From JAMXLG01 sp963818925 (lineage in GTDB: Bacteria > Vulcanimicrobiota > Vulcanimicrobiia > Vulcanimicrobiales > Vulcanimicrobiaceae): DNA of 64,000 nt. Below, in pieces: positions 40,306 to 50,037 of the stretch. How positions within the stretch are numbered: the stretch's first letter is position 1; every line of letters starts with the position of its first letter. Location of the stretch: the NCBI GenBank assembly GCA_963818925.1, contig CAWFTN010000001.1:1860001-1924000 (forward strand), written 5' to 3'. The notes under the pieces were generated by a model, which made no database searches, was not told where the DNA came from, and saw only the letters and a program-made list of their open reading frames with translations. The position numbers were made by a program, and so were the translations under genes.

Positions 40306-41716
40306 TCAGAACGTCTACACCGTCATCGATCTCGCCGGCAGCATGTGTGTCGCCGGCGGGATTGACCGTGAAGTCGAGGGCGACGGGCAGGGTTCGGAAA
40401 CCGCGCGTCACGACGGCGAGATAACAGAATCCGATCGCGAGCCAGACGCCGCCGACGATCTTCGCAAGCGGGTTCAGATTCCACCAAATGGCCGCGCAAA
40501 AGACGAATCCGGCGATCGGCAATACCGTATCGAGCAGCGGCCTGCGCGTGTAGCCCGGCTGCGGGTGGAACGTGAACTGCCAGAACGCTGCGAAATTGAC
40601 GCCCATGAACGCGAGGAACGCGCCGAAATTCAGAATTTCGCCCGCGTGCTCGTACGCGTTCCCGTAATAGTTCAACAGAACGGCTCCAACGAGCGTCAGC
40701 ACGCCGACAATCAATAGATTATACGTCGGCGTATGGTCCCGCGTAATGTGACCGAAAATGCGACGGGGCAGTACGTTGTCGCGTCCCATACCGAATAGCA
40801 GCTTTGCGGCGCCGAGGCCGCCGGTGAGCGCGCTGCCGAACGCTGCGACGATCAAAATCACCCCCATGGCATTGAAGAGCCATGGACCGCCGACGCGGTT
40901 CGCAACGTCCATGAACGCCGTCTCGAGATTGGTGAACGCGTGCCAATTCGGCCACACCAGCGAGCCAATGTACGCGAGGAAGCCGCCGAACACGCCCGTG
41001 AACGCGCAGACGAGGACGGTGGCTAGCAAGATGTTGCGTCTGGGATTGGTCGCGTCTTCTGCTAGCGTCGTAATGCCGTCGAAGCCGATATAGGTTAGCG
41101 CCGCAAACGACGTAGCGCCCCAAATGCGTCCCCAATTGAACGTACGCGGATCGTAGAACGGTGTCGTAGAGAACAATCCCGATACGCCGCCGCTCGCAGC
41201 CAAAAAGCGCACAGCGAGCACGACAAATACGGCCACGACGACGACCATTGCCGCGAGCAAAATACGATTCGCAAGCGCCGACGTCTTGATGCCGCGCAAG
41301 TTCAGGATCGTAAAGAGCACGGCAAGGAGCAACGCCCATACTTCAAACGGCAGCTTCGGAACGTAATGAACGTTCGGCGCGCGTAGCGCAGCGGAGATCC
41401 ACACGGTATTGATCAGCGGCTGAAGCAAGTAGTCCATAAACATAGCCCAGCCGACGAGAAATCCGAGGTGCACATTCAAGCCGCGGCCGACGTACGTGTA
41501 CGCCGAGCCGGCGGACGGATAGATCGCCGCCATCCGCCCGTAACTGACTGCGGTGATCATCATCGCAAACATCGCGATCAAGATGATCGTGGCGAAATGC
41601 CCGTTCGAAAGCTGCTGCGCCACGCCGTAGAGCGGCACGGGCGCGATTGGCTGAATGAGAACGATGCCGTAAAAGATCAAGTCCCATAGGGAGAGCGCGC
41701 GCCGCCGGCCGTTCAT
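40283..41716 (-). CDS. APC-family amino-acid permease
   Basis: 477 aa from the ATG at 41716; about twelve transmembrane helices. LSLWDLIFYGIVLIQPIAPV with the substrate-contacting helix 1 break, SYGRMAAIYPSAGSAYTYVG in helix 2, and FAALTYIGFDGITTLAEDAT in helix 6 match the APC superfamily. Imports an amino acid or amine; substrate not inferable. ATG overlaps the SIS gene stop by four bases, so the two are coupled. Confidence 0.9.
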   Translation of the reverse strand: MNGRRRALSLWDLIFYGIVLIQPIAPVPLYGVAQQLSNGHFATIILIAMFAMMITAVSYGRMAAIYPSAGSAYTYVGRGLNVHLGFLVGWAMFMDYLLQPLINTVWISAALRAPNVHYVPKLPFEVWALLLAVLFTILNLRGIKTSALANRILLAAMVVVVAVFVVLAVRFLAASGGVSGLFSTTPFYDPRTFNWGRIWGATSFAALTYIGFDGITTLAEDATNPRRNILLATVLVCAFTGVFGGFLAYIGSLVWPNWHAFTNLETAFMDVANRVGGPWLFNAMGVILIVAAFGSALTGGLGAAKLLFGMGRDNVLPRRIFGHITRDHTPTYNLLIVGVLTLVGAVLLNYYGNAYEHAGEILNFGAFLAFMGVNFAAFWQFTFHPQPGYTRRPLLDTVLPIAGFVFCAAIWWNLNPLAKIVGGVWLAIGFCYLAVVTRGFRTLPVALDFTVNPAGDTHAAGEIDDGVDVLTIEKADG

Positions 41717-42753
41717 TCCGTAACGATTGCCTTTGTCAAGCCGCGCGGTACGTCGCTGTCGATGCCGCGAGCGCGAGCGGTGTAGAGCGCGAGGAGTTGC
41801 ACCGTGACGAGCCATGCCAGCGTGTTGAACGGATCGGTGACGAGCGGGCCGAGTCGTTCGATACCGTCGATCGTCGTCGTGCCGATTGCATAACGCAGCG
41901 CGCCGGTCGATGCGATTTCCCGTAACGGGCGCGCGACGACGAGGAGCGCATCCTCATCCATAATTCCCACGATGACGCTCGTGGCGTCGACCATCGCGGC
42001 GCTGCCGTGACGAAACTCGCCTGCTTCAAAGCCTTCGGCGTGCAGGTACGTCGCTTCTTTGAACTTCAGCGCCGCTTCGCGCGCAACCGGCGCGCCGTAA
42101 TCCGTTCCGAGAATCATCACGTCGCGCCGCTTCGCGATCTCTTCCGCGGCGCGCTGCACGGGTTCGACCGCTGGGGAATCCCCGAGCCAGGCGCGCGTCG
42201 TGTGCGCGGTATCGATGAGCGTTTGAGCGTCGCGTGACCGCTCACCGCCAAGCAACGTCGCTGCCGAGAGAAGGATCGCGATTGTGCATGAGACGCTTTT
42301 CGTCGCTGGAATTGCCACTTCTCGCCCCGCGCCGACATCGAGTGTTAGATCGGCGCGCGCGCCGAGCGGTGAGTCCGCCGTATTCGTTAGCGCGATGATG
42401 CGTCGCGGGCGCAATGCGTCGAGCGCGTCGAGTACGTCCGTCGAACGGCCGCTCTGCGAGACGGCGATAACGATGCGACTGTGGTACGCGCGATTGTCGC
42501 CTCGCGCTTCCGTCGCGGCTAACGCATGCGCGCTGATACCGCGCCTCCGCAACGCAATCGCGCCCAACTGGCTCGCAAAGAGCGAACTGCCGCTGCCGAC
42601 AAGGATGACGCCATCGTCGATCGACGAGGCAAGGCGCGCGGACGCGTCGCCGCATGCGAGCCGCTCCCAAACATCGGGTTGCTCGCGGATCTCGCGCTCG
42701 AAGCTGCGGCCGAGTTCCACGGCCGCTCTCGTTGCGCTTGCGAGACTCATCAT
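41713..42753 (-). CDS. SIS-domain sugar isomerase/deaminase (GlmS-isomerase-like)
   Basis: 346 aa with two SIS domains and no glutaminase domain. ILVGSGSSLFASQLGAIALR, IVIAVSQSGRSTDVLDALDA, VAIPATKSVSCTIAILLSAA, ILGTDYGAPVAREAALKFKE, HAEGFEAGEFRHG and the terminal DSDVPRGLTKAIVTE parallel the GlmS isomerase half. Such stand-alone proteins are glucosamine-6-phosphate deaminases (NagB-II) or deglycases (FrlB-like). Coupling to an amino-acid permease would suit a fructosamine/amino-sugar pathway, but that is inference. Confidence 0.85.
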   Translation of the reverse strand: MMSLASATRAAVELGRSFEREIREQPDVWERLACGDASARLASSIDDGVILVGSGSSLFASQLGAIALRRRGISAHALAATEARGDNRAYHSRIVIAVSQSGRSTDVLDALDALRPRRIIALTNTADSPLGARADLTLDVGAGREVAIPATKSVSCTIAILLSAATLLGGERSRDAQTLIDTAHTTRAWLGDSPAVEPVQRAAEEIAKRRDVMILGTDYGAPVAREAALKFKEATYLHAEGFEAGEFRHGSAAMVDATSVIVGIMDEDALLVVARPLREIASTGALRYAIGTTTIDGIERLGPLVTDPFNTLAWLVTVQLLALYTARARGIDSDVPRGLTKAIVTE

Positions 42754-42817
42754 CCTTGCGACGGCAATCGCTCGCGCTCATATCTCTATTGTCCATATCT
42801 GGTAGGGTGTGAGCATA

Positions 42818-43708
42818 ATGCCGTGCCCATACGAAATTCTGGACGTTTTTACGTCCACGCCGTTCCTCGGCAATCCGCTCGCCGTCGTGTCACAAGCGGA
42901 CGGGCTTACCGCAAGCGAGATGCAGCAGATCGCGGCCGAATTCAATCTCTCTGAAACGGTTTTTCTCATGACGCCCGCGAATCGCGATGCCGCGGCAAAA
43001 GCGCGCATATTCACGCCGCGGCGGGAGCTTCCGTTCGCCGGTCATCCAACGATCGGCGCAGCTTCGGTGCTCAGCGCACGTAAGAACCTCGGGCCATCGT
43101 TCGTTATTGACGAGGAGATCGGCCCGGTCACGCTCGAGCGCGAAGTGGACAGCGACGGTCACATGGTATTTTGGCTCACGACGCCACCCATCAAATTTTA
43201 TGAAACGCTTGAACGTCAATTTTGTGCGCGTCTGCTGGGTGTCGACGTCAACGAGCTGCGCGAAGATGTCGAGCCGGGCTTCGTCTCGGCGGGAAGTCCG
43301 TTACTTTTCATCTGCATGGTGTCGCCGGAAGCGGTCGATCGAACCGAGTTGCAACACGCCCACCTCGATCGGGCGCTCGGGAGCGTGAATTCCGCCGGAA
43401 CGTTCGCCTTCGCACGGAAAGAACCACGGTCTGAGACAAACTTCGACGTATACTCGCGCATGTTCGCGCCGCAAACCGGCATTCGCGAAGACCCGGCGAC
43501 CGGCGGCGCTACAGGTCCACTAGCTGCCTACATGATGCGCTGTGGACTGCTTCCGTCCGATCGGCCGATCGCGTTTACCAGCGAACAGGGGGTTAAAATG
43601 GGCCGGCGCAGCCTGCTTCACGTCCGCACCGACCCGAATGATGAGAGCATAAAAATCGGAGGTTCAACCGCTTCGATTGCCTCCGGAACGTTAACGATCG
43701 CGCCTTAA
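42818..43708 (+). CDS. PhzF-family isomerase
   Basis: 296 aa from ATG 42818 (in-frame GTG at 42809). Diaminopimelate-epimerase-like fold: YEILDVFTSTPFLGNPLAVV, FNLSETVFLMTP with the catalytic Glu, IFTPRRELPFAGHPTIGAAS, and REDPATGGATGPLAAYM. PhzF acts in phenazine synthesis, but most chromosomal homologues like this one have unknown substrates and no phenazine genes are near. Divergent from the SIS gene. Confidence 0.92.
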   Translation: MPCPYEILDVFTSTPFLGNPLAVVSQADGLTASEMQQIAAEFNLSETVFLMTPANRDAAAKARIFTPRRELPFAGHPTIGAASVLSARKNLGPSFVIDEEIGPVTLEREVDSDGHMVFWLTTPPIKFYETLERQFCARLLGVDVNELREDVEPGFVSAGSPLLFICMVSPEAVDRTELQHAHLDRALGSVNSAGTFAFARKEPRSETNFDVYSRMFAPQTGIREDPATGGATGPLAAYMMRCGLLPSDRPIAFTSEQGVKMGRRSLLHVRTDPNDESIKIGGSTASIASGTLTIAP

Positions 43709-43938
43709 GGACGCGTCGTCGGCTTCGGCGAGGCCATCGTGTGACTGCTTTTCATCGAAGAACTCGAACTCGATTTCATATGCTGGCTTTTCATCGATGA
43801 ACTTTTCATCGACGAGCTCTTCATCGAGTGCATCGCTCCGGCACTCGGCTTCGGCGAGGCGCTACTCATTTGATCGGCCATCGCCGTCGCAGACGTGGCA
43901 ACGAACGCGGCGGCAAGCAGTAGTGACGTAAGACGCAT
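43705..43938 (-). CDS. Small secreted Met/Lys/Ser-repeat protein
   Basis: 77 aa. Signal peptide (MRLTSLLLAAAFVATSATAM, cleavage near AMADQ), then a low-complexity body with repeats of MKSSS, for example HSMKSSSMKSSSMKSQHMKS. Met- and His-containing repeats could bind copper or silver, but the composition may simply be disorder. Function unknown. Overlaps the PhzF end by four bases. Confidence 0.6.
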   Translation of the reverse strand: MRLTSLLLAAAFVATSATAMADQMSSASPKPSAGAMHSMKSSSMKSSSMKSQHMKSSSSSSMKSSHTMASPKPTTRP

Positions 43939-44015
43939 ACGAGACTATCCTCCAGTGCGGTGGGGCGGTATGTATCTGATACGCCGCCACCGCGCGGACG
44001 GATGTGTCGGTGCGA

Positions 44016-44246
44016 TTACGAAGTGGCGTGTTTGTAGCCTTTGCCGTTGGCGGCTGCTTGGCACATGTATGTGCCGCCCTTGACGTGACCGTATTTCGTC
44101 TCGCCCTTCATGTAGTAGACCTTTGCTGTGGGAACCGCGTAGACGGTTGCGCCTTTGCAGGTCGGCATCGACGACTTGGCGTCGACCGCCGGGGTGAGCG
44201 TGGTAGCGAGCGTCAATCCAAGGAGGAGTGCCTTAATCATTCGCAT
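44016..44246 (-). CDS. Small secreted protein
   Basis: 76 aa from the ATG at 44246. Signal peptide (MIKALLLGLTLATTLTPAVD), then about 50 residues with two cysteines (MPTCKGATVYAVPTAKVYYM, GGTYMCQAAANGKGYKHA) that could form one disulfide. Lies 77 bp downstream-side of the Met/Lys/Ser gene on the same strand. Family not recognised. Confidence 0.6.
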   Translation of the reverse strand: MRMIKALLLGLTLATTLTPAVDAKSSMPTCKGATVYAVPTAKVYYMKGETKYGHVKGGTYMCQAAANGKGYKHATS

Positions 44247-44381
44247 TGGACGGTACCACCTTTCCGGACAGAATGTCACGAACGGGAATCTCGGGATATC
44301 CGACGCTTTGGTTCACATTATCCTCCATGCCAGCGGAACGAGGTCGCGCAACATCGCGGCGAAGGCGGCTGCCCCGCGCAA

Positions 44382-46283
44382 TCAAGCGAAGAACTCCGTT
44401 AATTCGTCGAGATGCGTAATTCGAGTCGCGGGTGGCAATGCGGAAAGAATCGTCGCTCCGTAGCGCGTGGACGCCGCGCGTCCATCGAGCAATGCAACAA
44501 CACCTTTATCGTTCATGCTACGGATGAGGCGTCCGAAGCCCTGCTTCAAACGGACGATCGCCGCCGGGATCATGTAGTTTTCAAACCCGTCGCGTCCGCG
44601 CGCTTCCAATGCACGCACCCGCGCAGCGACGAGCGGATCGGCGGGTGACGGAAACGGCAAACGATCGATAATGACGCATGATAGCGCCTCACCGACGACA
44701 TCGATGCCTTCCCAAAACGTTCCCGTCGCAAAGAGTACGGCATTGGGTGTCGTCCTGAACCAATGCAAGAGCTGCGCGCGAGGAAGTTCGCCTTGAAGCT
44801 TGATCGGAAACGGTACGCGCTCGCGCACGAACGCATAAACTTCACGCAGCCGCGCGTACGACGTGAAGAGCACGAACGCTCGCCCGCGCGTACGATCCAG
44901 GCACTCCTCGACGATCGGCGCCGCACGACGCGAAAAATCGGTTGCCTTCGGATTCAACTGTGGCGGCGCGATGAAGAGCCGGGCCTGCTTCTCGTAGTCG
45001 AACGGCGACGGTGCGACGAGCTCTTGCGCGTCTTCGATGCCGAGCGAGCGTTTCAGAAACTCGAACGACGACTGATTCACCGAAATCGTCGCGCTCGTCA
45101 GTACAACGCTCTGCGTACGCGTGAAGAGCGTTGCCCGTAGAAACTCAGCGATGTCGAACGGCGCGCTATTTACTTCGAACCGGCCGTCGGCGTCGGAGCG
45201 CTCGACCCACGCGATCGCTTCATCGCTCGGCATTGATGCTCGATCGATCGCAGCTTGATGCGCGAGAATGTTTCGCATGGCGAGATCGCGCCGGCGCTCG
45301 GCCTCCGCGTCGTTCTCCGGCCTCTTCTTCAACGCGGAGTGCCAGTTCGCGTACAGCCAGTTCTCGAGCTTGTAAAGCGTCGTGCGAACGTGTTCGAGCG
45401 CCGGCCACGCGGCTTCATTCGCCGAAAGCGGATAGCGTTCGCCAGGAACCGTTGCGAGCGCGGATTCGAGTCCGCGGATTCCTTCATCGAATTCGCCGTC
45501 GAAGTGGCCGGGAACGCTATACGCGCGATGTAGCTTGCGTAACATGCGCCCAATCGTGGAGCGCGACAGCGTCGCCGTAAGCGCGTCCGTCGCCCAGCGT
45601 TCGCATTGGTGTGCTTCGTCGAGAATCGCGACGTCGTACGGCGGAATCAATCCGCCGCCGACGGCGAGATCTAAAAAGAACAGCGCATGATTGACGACGA
45701 CGATGTCGGCGTATTTCGCTTCATCGCGTTTCTTGAAGAAGAAACAATCGCGGAAGCGTTCGCAGAACTCGCCCGTGCAATCGTCCGCATCGGCGTCGAG
45801 CTGTTCCCACTCATCGCCGCTTGGCACGAACGTCAGTTCGGCGCGATCGCCCGTCGCCGTACGCGCTGCCCACGCCCACATCTCCTGCATGCTGCGCGAC
45901 GACGGCACCAAGCGGTCCCCGCGCATTCGCTCGTACTTCTGCTTGCAAAGATAGTGATTGCGTCCTTTGAGTAAGGTGACACGCAACGGAACGCCGAGCG
46001 CGCGTTCGACGAGCGGCAAGTCTTTCTTAACGAGTTGTTCTTGCAGCGCAATCGTGCCGGTCGAGAGCACGATCTTCTTCCCGCTGCGCACGGCCGGCAC
46101 GAGATAGGCGAGCGATTTTCCGACGCCCGTTCCCGCCTCGACGATCGTGTGCATGCCTTCGAGAATCCCGCGCTCGACGAGCTGGGCCATCTGCACTTGT
46201 CCGGGACGCGCTTCGAAGCCGGACAAAGCGCGCGCGAGTGGGCCTTCTCCGGAGAAGACATGCTCGATCGTCGTCGAGGTCAT
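44382..46283 (-). CDS. dinG: DinG-family (XPD-like) iron-sulfur DNA helicase
   Basis: 633 aa SF2 helicase. Motif I EAGTGVGKSLAYLVPAV, motif II ILDEAHQCERW (DEAH), motif III VLTSATISVNQSSFEFLKRS, motif VI LKQGFGRLIRSMNDKG. Cysteines in KGRNHYLCKQKYERM, DDCTGEFCERFRDCFFF are positioned for the 4Fe-4S cluster. Unwinds 5'-3' and resolves R-loops or D-loops in the E. coli protein. Overlaps the rhomboid gene by four bases. No exonuclease domain. Confidence 0.93.
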   Translation of the reverse strand: MTSTTIEHVFSGEGPLARALSGFEARPGQVQMAQLVERGILEGMHTIVEAGTGVGKSLAYLVPAVRSGKKIVLSTGTIALQEQLVKKDLPLVERALGVPLRVTLLKGRNHYLCKQKYERMRGDRLVPSSRSMQEMWAWAARTATGDRAELTFVPSGDEWEQLDADADDCTGEFCERFRDCFFFKKRDEAKYADIVVVNHALFFLDLAVGGGLIPPYDVAILDEAHQCERWATDALTATLSRSTIGRMLRKLHRAYSVPGHFDGEFDEGIRGLESALATVPGERYPLSANEAAWPALEHVRTTLYKLENWLYANWHSALKKRPENDAEAERRRDLAMRNILAHQAAIDRASMPSDEAIAWVERSDADGRFEVNSAPFDIAEFLRATLFTRTQSVVLTSATISVNQSSFEFLKRSLGIEDAQELVAPSPFDYEKQARLFIAPPQLNPKATDFSRRAAPIVEECLDRTRGRAFVLFTSYARLREVYAFVRERVPFPIKLQGELPRAQLLHWFRTTPNAVLFATGTFWEGIDVVGEALSCVIIDRLPFPSPADPLVAARVRALEARGRDGFENYMIPAAIVRLKQGFGRLIRSMNDKGVVALLDGRAASTRYGATILSALPPATRITHLDELTEFFA

Positions 46284-46945
46284 TGCTGGTGGTGCTGCGG
46301 CGCCTGATACTCAGTTTCGTATGCGTTGCCGGTCGTCGCATCGACTACAGCCGGCGCCACGCGACGCGGCGGATAATAGATCAGCAGCGTGATGATGAAT
46401 CCGGTAATCAGCCCGCTCACGTGCGCCTGCCACGAGATCGCCGGTACCGTAAACGTGATAATCAGGTTGAGAACCAGGATGCCGATGTTATCGCGCACCA
46501 ATTGCATCCCCGGCTTGCCCAACTTCAGCCCGATTGCAAAAAGCGCACCGAAGAGACCGAAGATCGCTCCGCTCGCACCAAGCGTCGGAACATCGCGGTA
46601 TGCGGGGTTCGTCAAAAACACCACGCCGAGTCCCGAAGCGACAAGCGAAACCGCATAGATCGTCGCCATGCGTGTGCTGCCCGCAATGTACTCGATAAAG
46701 CGCCCGAGCGACCATAACGAGATCATGTTGACGAAGATGTGGATCAAACCGCCGTGCAAAAACGCCGACGTCACGATGCGCCACCATTCGTGATGGATCA
46801 GCACATCGTTCGGGCGCAATGCGGCGCGATCGAGAACCGGCTGCATCGATTCGCTGCCCAGCATGGTAAATGCACCGGGGCCGGCGATCGACGCCTCCCA
46901 CAAATACGCAATGACATTGACGAAGACGAGGAATCGGGTGATCAC
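46280..46945 (-). CDS. Rhomboid-family intramembrane serine protease
   Basis: 221 aa, about six helices, GTG start at 46945. Catalytic serine in TLGASGAIFGLFGALFAIGL and catalytic histidine in WQAHVSGLITGFIIT; HGGLIHIFVNMISLWSLGRF has the supporting His/Asn. Cleaves membrane-embedded substrates. Overlaps both neighbours by four bases (dtxR upstream, dinG downstream), giving a tightly coupled three-gene run whose members share no obvious function. Confidence 0.92.
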   Translation of the reverse strand: MITRFLVFVNVIAYLWEASIAGPGAFTMLGSESMQPVLDRAALRPNDVLIHHEWWRIVTSAFLHGGLIHIFVNMISLWSLGRFIEYIAGSTRMATIYAVSLVASGLGVVFLTNPAYRDVPTLGASGAIFGLFGALFAIGLKLGKPGMQLVRDNIGILVLNLIITFTVPAISWQAHVSGLITGFIITLLIYYPPRRVAPAVVDATTGNAYETEYQAPQHHQQ

Positions 46946-47610
46946 GTGGTTCGAACCGTCACCATTCGCGCAAGTTCAAGCGAAATCGCGTGCGTTGACC
47001 CATTGACGCGAATAGTGACCGGACCGCCGAGCGGCGCTTTGTGTTCGACGGAAACGTCGACGCCCGGACGCATTCCGATATCGCCGAGATAACGCAAAAT
47101 CTCCGGCAGTTCTTCCGTAACGCTCTCGATTCGCGCATGCGTTCCCTCGGGAAGTTGCGCGAGCGGTTCACCGAACGCCGGTGGATCGCTTAAGTCGCGC
47201 GGCGGAATCGGCTGCCCGTGCGGACATGAAGTTGGATTCTCGAGCAGTTTCATCAGTTGCGCTTCAACGCGCTCGGAGATCGCGTGCTCGAGCATACAGG
47301 CTTCCGTGTGAACTTCGTCCCACGGCATGCCGAGAACGTCCGTGAGGAGCCGCTCCGCGAGCCGGTGACGGCGCAGCACGCGAACGCCGACTTCAAGGCC
47401 TTTTTTGGTTAGCTTCACCTCGCCGCGGCCGACTTGCTGGACGTAGCCGTCCTTTGCAAGTTTCTTCAGCATTCCGGATACGGACGCGGGCGCGACACCG
47501 AGCGACGAAGCAAGACCCGACGTTGTAACGCCCGGCCCTTCGCGTTCTAATCGGTAGACGGCCTCGAGATATTCCTCGATGGACTCGGCGAAATGGCTGT
47601 GTCCCGACAT
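46942..47610 (-). CDS. DtxR/MntR-family metal-dependent repressor
   Basis: 222 aa with the three-domain IdeR layout: winged helix (SIEEYLEAVYRLEREGPGVT, VAPASVSGMLKKLAKDGYVQ), dimer/metal domain (VRVLRRHRLAERLLTDVLGM, HTEACMLEHAISERVEAQL, NPTSCPHGQPIP) and a FeoA/SH3-like C-terminal domain. The E-A-C and H-xx-H residues are the usual metal ligands of iron-type members. Controls iron or manganese homeostasis; no transporter in the window is an evident target. Six bp after the adenosine deaminase start-side gene. Confidence 0.93.
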   Translation of the reverse strand: MSGHSHFAESIEEYLEAVYRLEREGPGVTTSGLASSLGVAPASVSGMLKKLAKDGYVQQVGRGEVKLTKKGLEVGVRVLRRHRLAERLLTDVLGMPWDEVHTEACMLEHAISERVEAQLMKLLENPTSCPHGQPIPPRDLSDPPAFGEPLAQLPEGTHARIESVTEELPEILRYLGDIGMRPGVDVSVEHKAPLGGPVTIRVNGSTHAISLELARMVTVRTT

Positions 47611-47616
47611 GTGTCC

Positions 47617-48654
47617 TTAAGACTTCGCGAACGGCGGTGCGGGTTCCGCGCTGACTCGTCCATGCAACGCTTGCTTTGCGATGCCGTCCAAGAATGATAC
47701 GTCCACCGCCTGATGCACGAACCGCCGCAGCGCATCCGTCCCCACCTCGCGAGCGACGTACGCGTATTCTTGCGTGATCGACGTCCCGAAGAGCGCCGGA
47801 TCGTCCGCATCGATGGCAACGACGATGCCCGCCGCATCCAGCTCACGCAGCGGATGAGGCCGCTCGCGCGATGCCACCCCCGTGAGAAAATTCGACGTCG
47901 GACAGATCTCGAGCGGAATGAGCCGGTCGCGCAGCAAGTCCATCACGCTACGATCTTCCAGGGCCCGGACACCATGCCCGATGCGCTGCGCACCGAGGAT
48001 TTCGATCGCGTCGCGAACGCTTTGCGCACCCGCCGCCTCACCCGCATGTGCGACGACATTCAAGCCTTGCGCGCGCGCAAATGTGAAGACGTCTCGGAAA
48101 AGCGGCGCGGGATAGCGCGCTTCGTCACCGCCGAGACCGATGCCGACGACGCCTTCGCCGGCCATCTCGGCGGCGATCCGCGCGGTACGCATCGCGGATT
48201 CCGTGCCGAAGTTGCGCGTAACGTCGACGATGAGCGAAAACGTTGCGCCGTGCACTGCGTTGAGTTCCGCAACGATCGAACGAATCGTCGCCGGCACATC
48301 GAGGCCCTCATTGAAATACGACCACACCGAAGGCGAGATAAAAAGCTCGCCGTAGACGACATGTTGTTTCAGTGCATCCGCAACGAATTCGCGTGCAAGC
48401 CGGGCGTAGTCGTCCGGGTTCGCAAGCGCTCGACTGACCGCAGCGAAGGTGAAGAGGAACTCTTGGAAATTTTCGAAGCGATACGCCTCGCTTACCTCGG
48501 TCGGACCCGGCACGTCGCCGCCCGGCCGGTATCTGGTTGATATCCCATACCGGCGCGTGAGTTCGACAAAAGTCTCTGCTTGAAGCGTACCTTCGAGGTG
48601 GCAATGCAGATGGATCTTTGGTAGACTCGCGATTGCCGGATCAACGTCGTGCAT
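47617..48654 (-). CDS. add: Adenosine deaminase
   Basis: 345 aa from the ATG at 48654. TIM-barrel amidohydrolase with zinc motif LPKIHLHCHLEGTLQAETFV, VAHAGEAAGAQSV, IGHGVRAL, EICPTSNFLTGV and AIDADDPALFGTSITQEY. Deaminates adenosine to inosine; some family members prefer adenine or other aminopurines. Together with ahcY it could dispose of adenosine. Divergent from tRNA-fMet 58 bp away. Confidence 0.93.
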   Translation of the reverse strand: MHDVDPAIASLPKIHLHCHLEGTLQAETFVELTRRYGISTRYRPGGDVPGPTEVSEAYRFENFQEFLFTFAAVSRALANPDDYARLAREFVADALKQHVVYGELFISPSVWSYFNEGLDVPATIRSIVAELNAVHGATFSLIVDVTRNFGTESAMRTARIAAEMAGEGVVGIGLGGDEARYPAPLFRDVFTFARAQGLNVVAHAGEAAGAQSVRDAIEILGAQRIGHGVRALEDRSVMDLLRDRLIPLEICPTSNFLTGVASRERPHPLRELDAAGIVVAIDADDPALFGTSITQEYAYVAREVGTDALRRFVHQAVDVSFLDGIAKQALHGRVSAEPAPPFAKS

Positions 48655-48711
48655 ATTTGCCGACGTTCGGAAGGAATGCGGTGGAACCCGCCGTATCTCG
48701 GTCAGTCGCAC

Positions 48712-48789
<78 letters not shown>

Positions 48790-48799
48790 AGCTGAAAAG

Positions 48800-48833
48800 C
48801 CCCTCGTGAAAATAAATTTTACGAGGGGTTTTT
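48800..48833 (+). terminator. Terminator of tRNA-fMet
   Basis: CCCCTCGT, 13-nt AT-rich loop, ACGAGGGG and a T-run (48829-48833), 11 bp after the tRNA. Confidence 0.88.
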
Positions 48834-49021
48834 CATTAGGAGACCTTGCTTCCAATACGACAACTAGATTGGAGGCTACGGTGTCCTGACCTCGGGTAAT
48901 CGCTGCCGCGTTTGCGCGATTGCAACAAATGCGAGTCGCGGTTCAAGATCATATTTACGTAGCGAATATGTGGACGATGCCCCGCGCTCGAACAGTGCTG
49001 CCAACAGGGTAAATAGAAAAC

Positions 49022-50035
49022 ATGATTTCTACCGATTTGCAGCGTGTGATTCGTGACGATCAGCTAGGCGGCATCACTCTGCTGCGTTTGGAAAATGGTG
49101 TCCGCGCGGCGCGCATTCGAACGCTGGGCGGAATAGATGCGTTAGCCATTCTCGATCGCTGCATAGATATTGCCTGGTGCAGCTTCAAAGGGACGCCGCT
49201 GGTGTGGCACGGGCCGGGCGCGCTTTTGCCGCCGCACCCCGGCACGATAAATGACGATGAGTTTCAGCGGCGATTTTTCGGTGGCCTCGTTACCACGTGC
49301 GGGCTCGAAGCGTTTGGACCGTCGGGAAGCGACCAGTATGGGTCGTGGGGCGAACATGGCCACATCAATCACATTGCGGCACATGACGTCCAGGTTCGCA
49401 ACGAATTTATGGCGCCCGAACCGTTCATGCAGTTACGTGGAGTGATTTCGCAGGTTCGGATGTTCGGTGAATCGCTGCGGTTGGAACGATCCTGGCATGC
49501 GAGGCTGAACGGGACAACGCTGACATTGCGCGATCGGGTGACCAACGAAGGACCGTCGGCCGTCCCGCATATGCTGCTCTATCACTGCAATATGGGATAT
49601 CCCATGCTCGATGAAGATATGCGCGTGCAGATTCCGCATGCGAAGACGGTGCCCAGAGACGGCGTTGCACGCGCGGGAATGGGATCCTGGAACGAAGGCG
49701 GCTCGCCGCGGGCCGACTTCAGGGAACAAGTATTCATCCACACGTTCAATGACGAATGCGGGGATTCGAGTCTAGCGACGTTCTCCAACAGCAAGATCGG
49801 ACGAACGGTAGCGCTGGAATTTCCAAGAAGGAAATTACCGGTATGCTTCTCTTGGCGGATGCTCGGCACGCGAACGTACGTCATGGCGGTTGAGCCCGCA
49901 AACTGTCCGACAATTCAAGGCCGAATTGCAGCGGCAAAGGACGGCACCCTTCCGTTTCTGCAACCCGGCGAAACGCGCGAGTACAGCCTGCGTTTTTCCT
50001 TCGGTGAAACGGACGCCGCCTTCCCAATGGAGTGA
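49022..50035 (+). CDS. DUF4432 family protein (aldose-1-epimerase-like fold)
   Basis: 337 aa, whole-length match in character to DUF4432: IRTLGGIDALAILDRCIDIA, GGLVTTCGLEAFGPSG, WGEHGHINHIAAHDV, MLLYHCNMGYPMLDEDMRV and AVEPANCPTIQGR. The fold is a galactose-mutarotase-like beta-sandwich, so a carbohydrate epimerase or mutarotase role is likely but unproven. Preceded by about 190 bp without genes after the tRNA terminator in which I see no further element. Confidence 0.85.
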   Translation: MISTDLQRVIRDDQLGGITLLRLENGVRAARIRTLGGIDALAILDRCIDIAWCSFKGTPLVWHGPGALLPPHPGTINDDEFQRRFFGGLVTTCGLEAFGPSGSDQYGSWGEHGHINHIAAHDVQVRNEFMAPEPFMQLRGVISQVRMFGESLRLERSWHARLNGTTLTLRDRVTNEGPSAVPHMLLYHCNMGYPMLDEDMRVQIPHAKTVPRDGVARAGMGSWNEGGSPRADFREQVFIHTFNDECGDSSLATFSNSKIGRTVALEFPRRKLPVCFSWRMLGTRTYVMAVEPANCPTIQGRIAAAKDGTLPFLQPGETREYSLRFSFGETDAAFPME

Positions 50036-50037
50036 AT

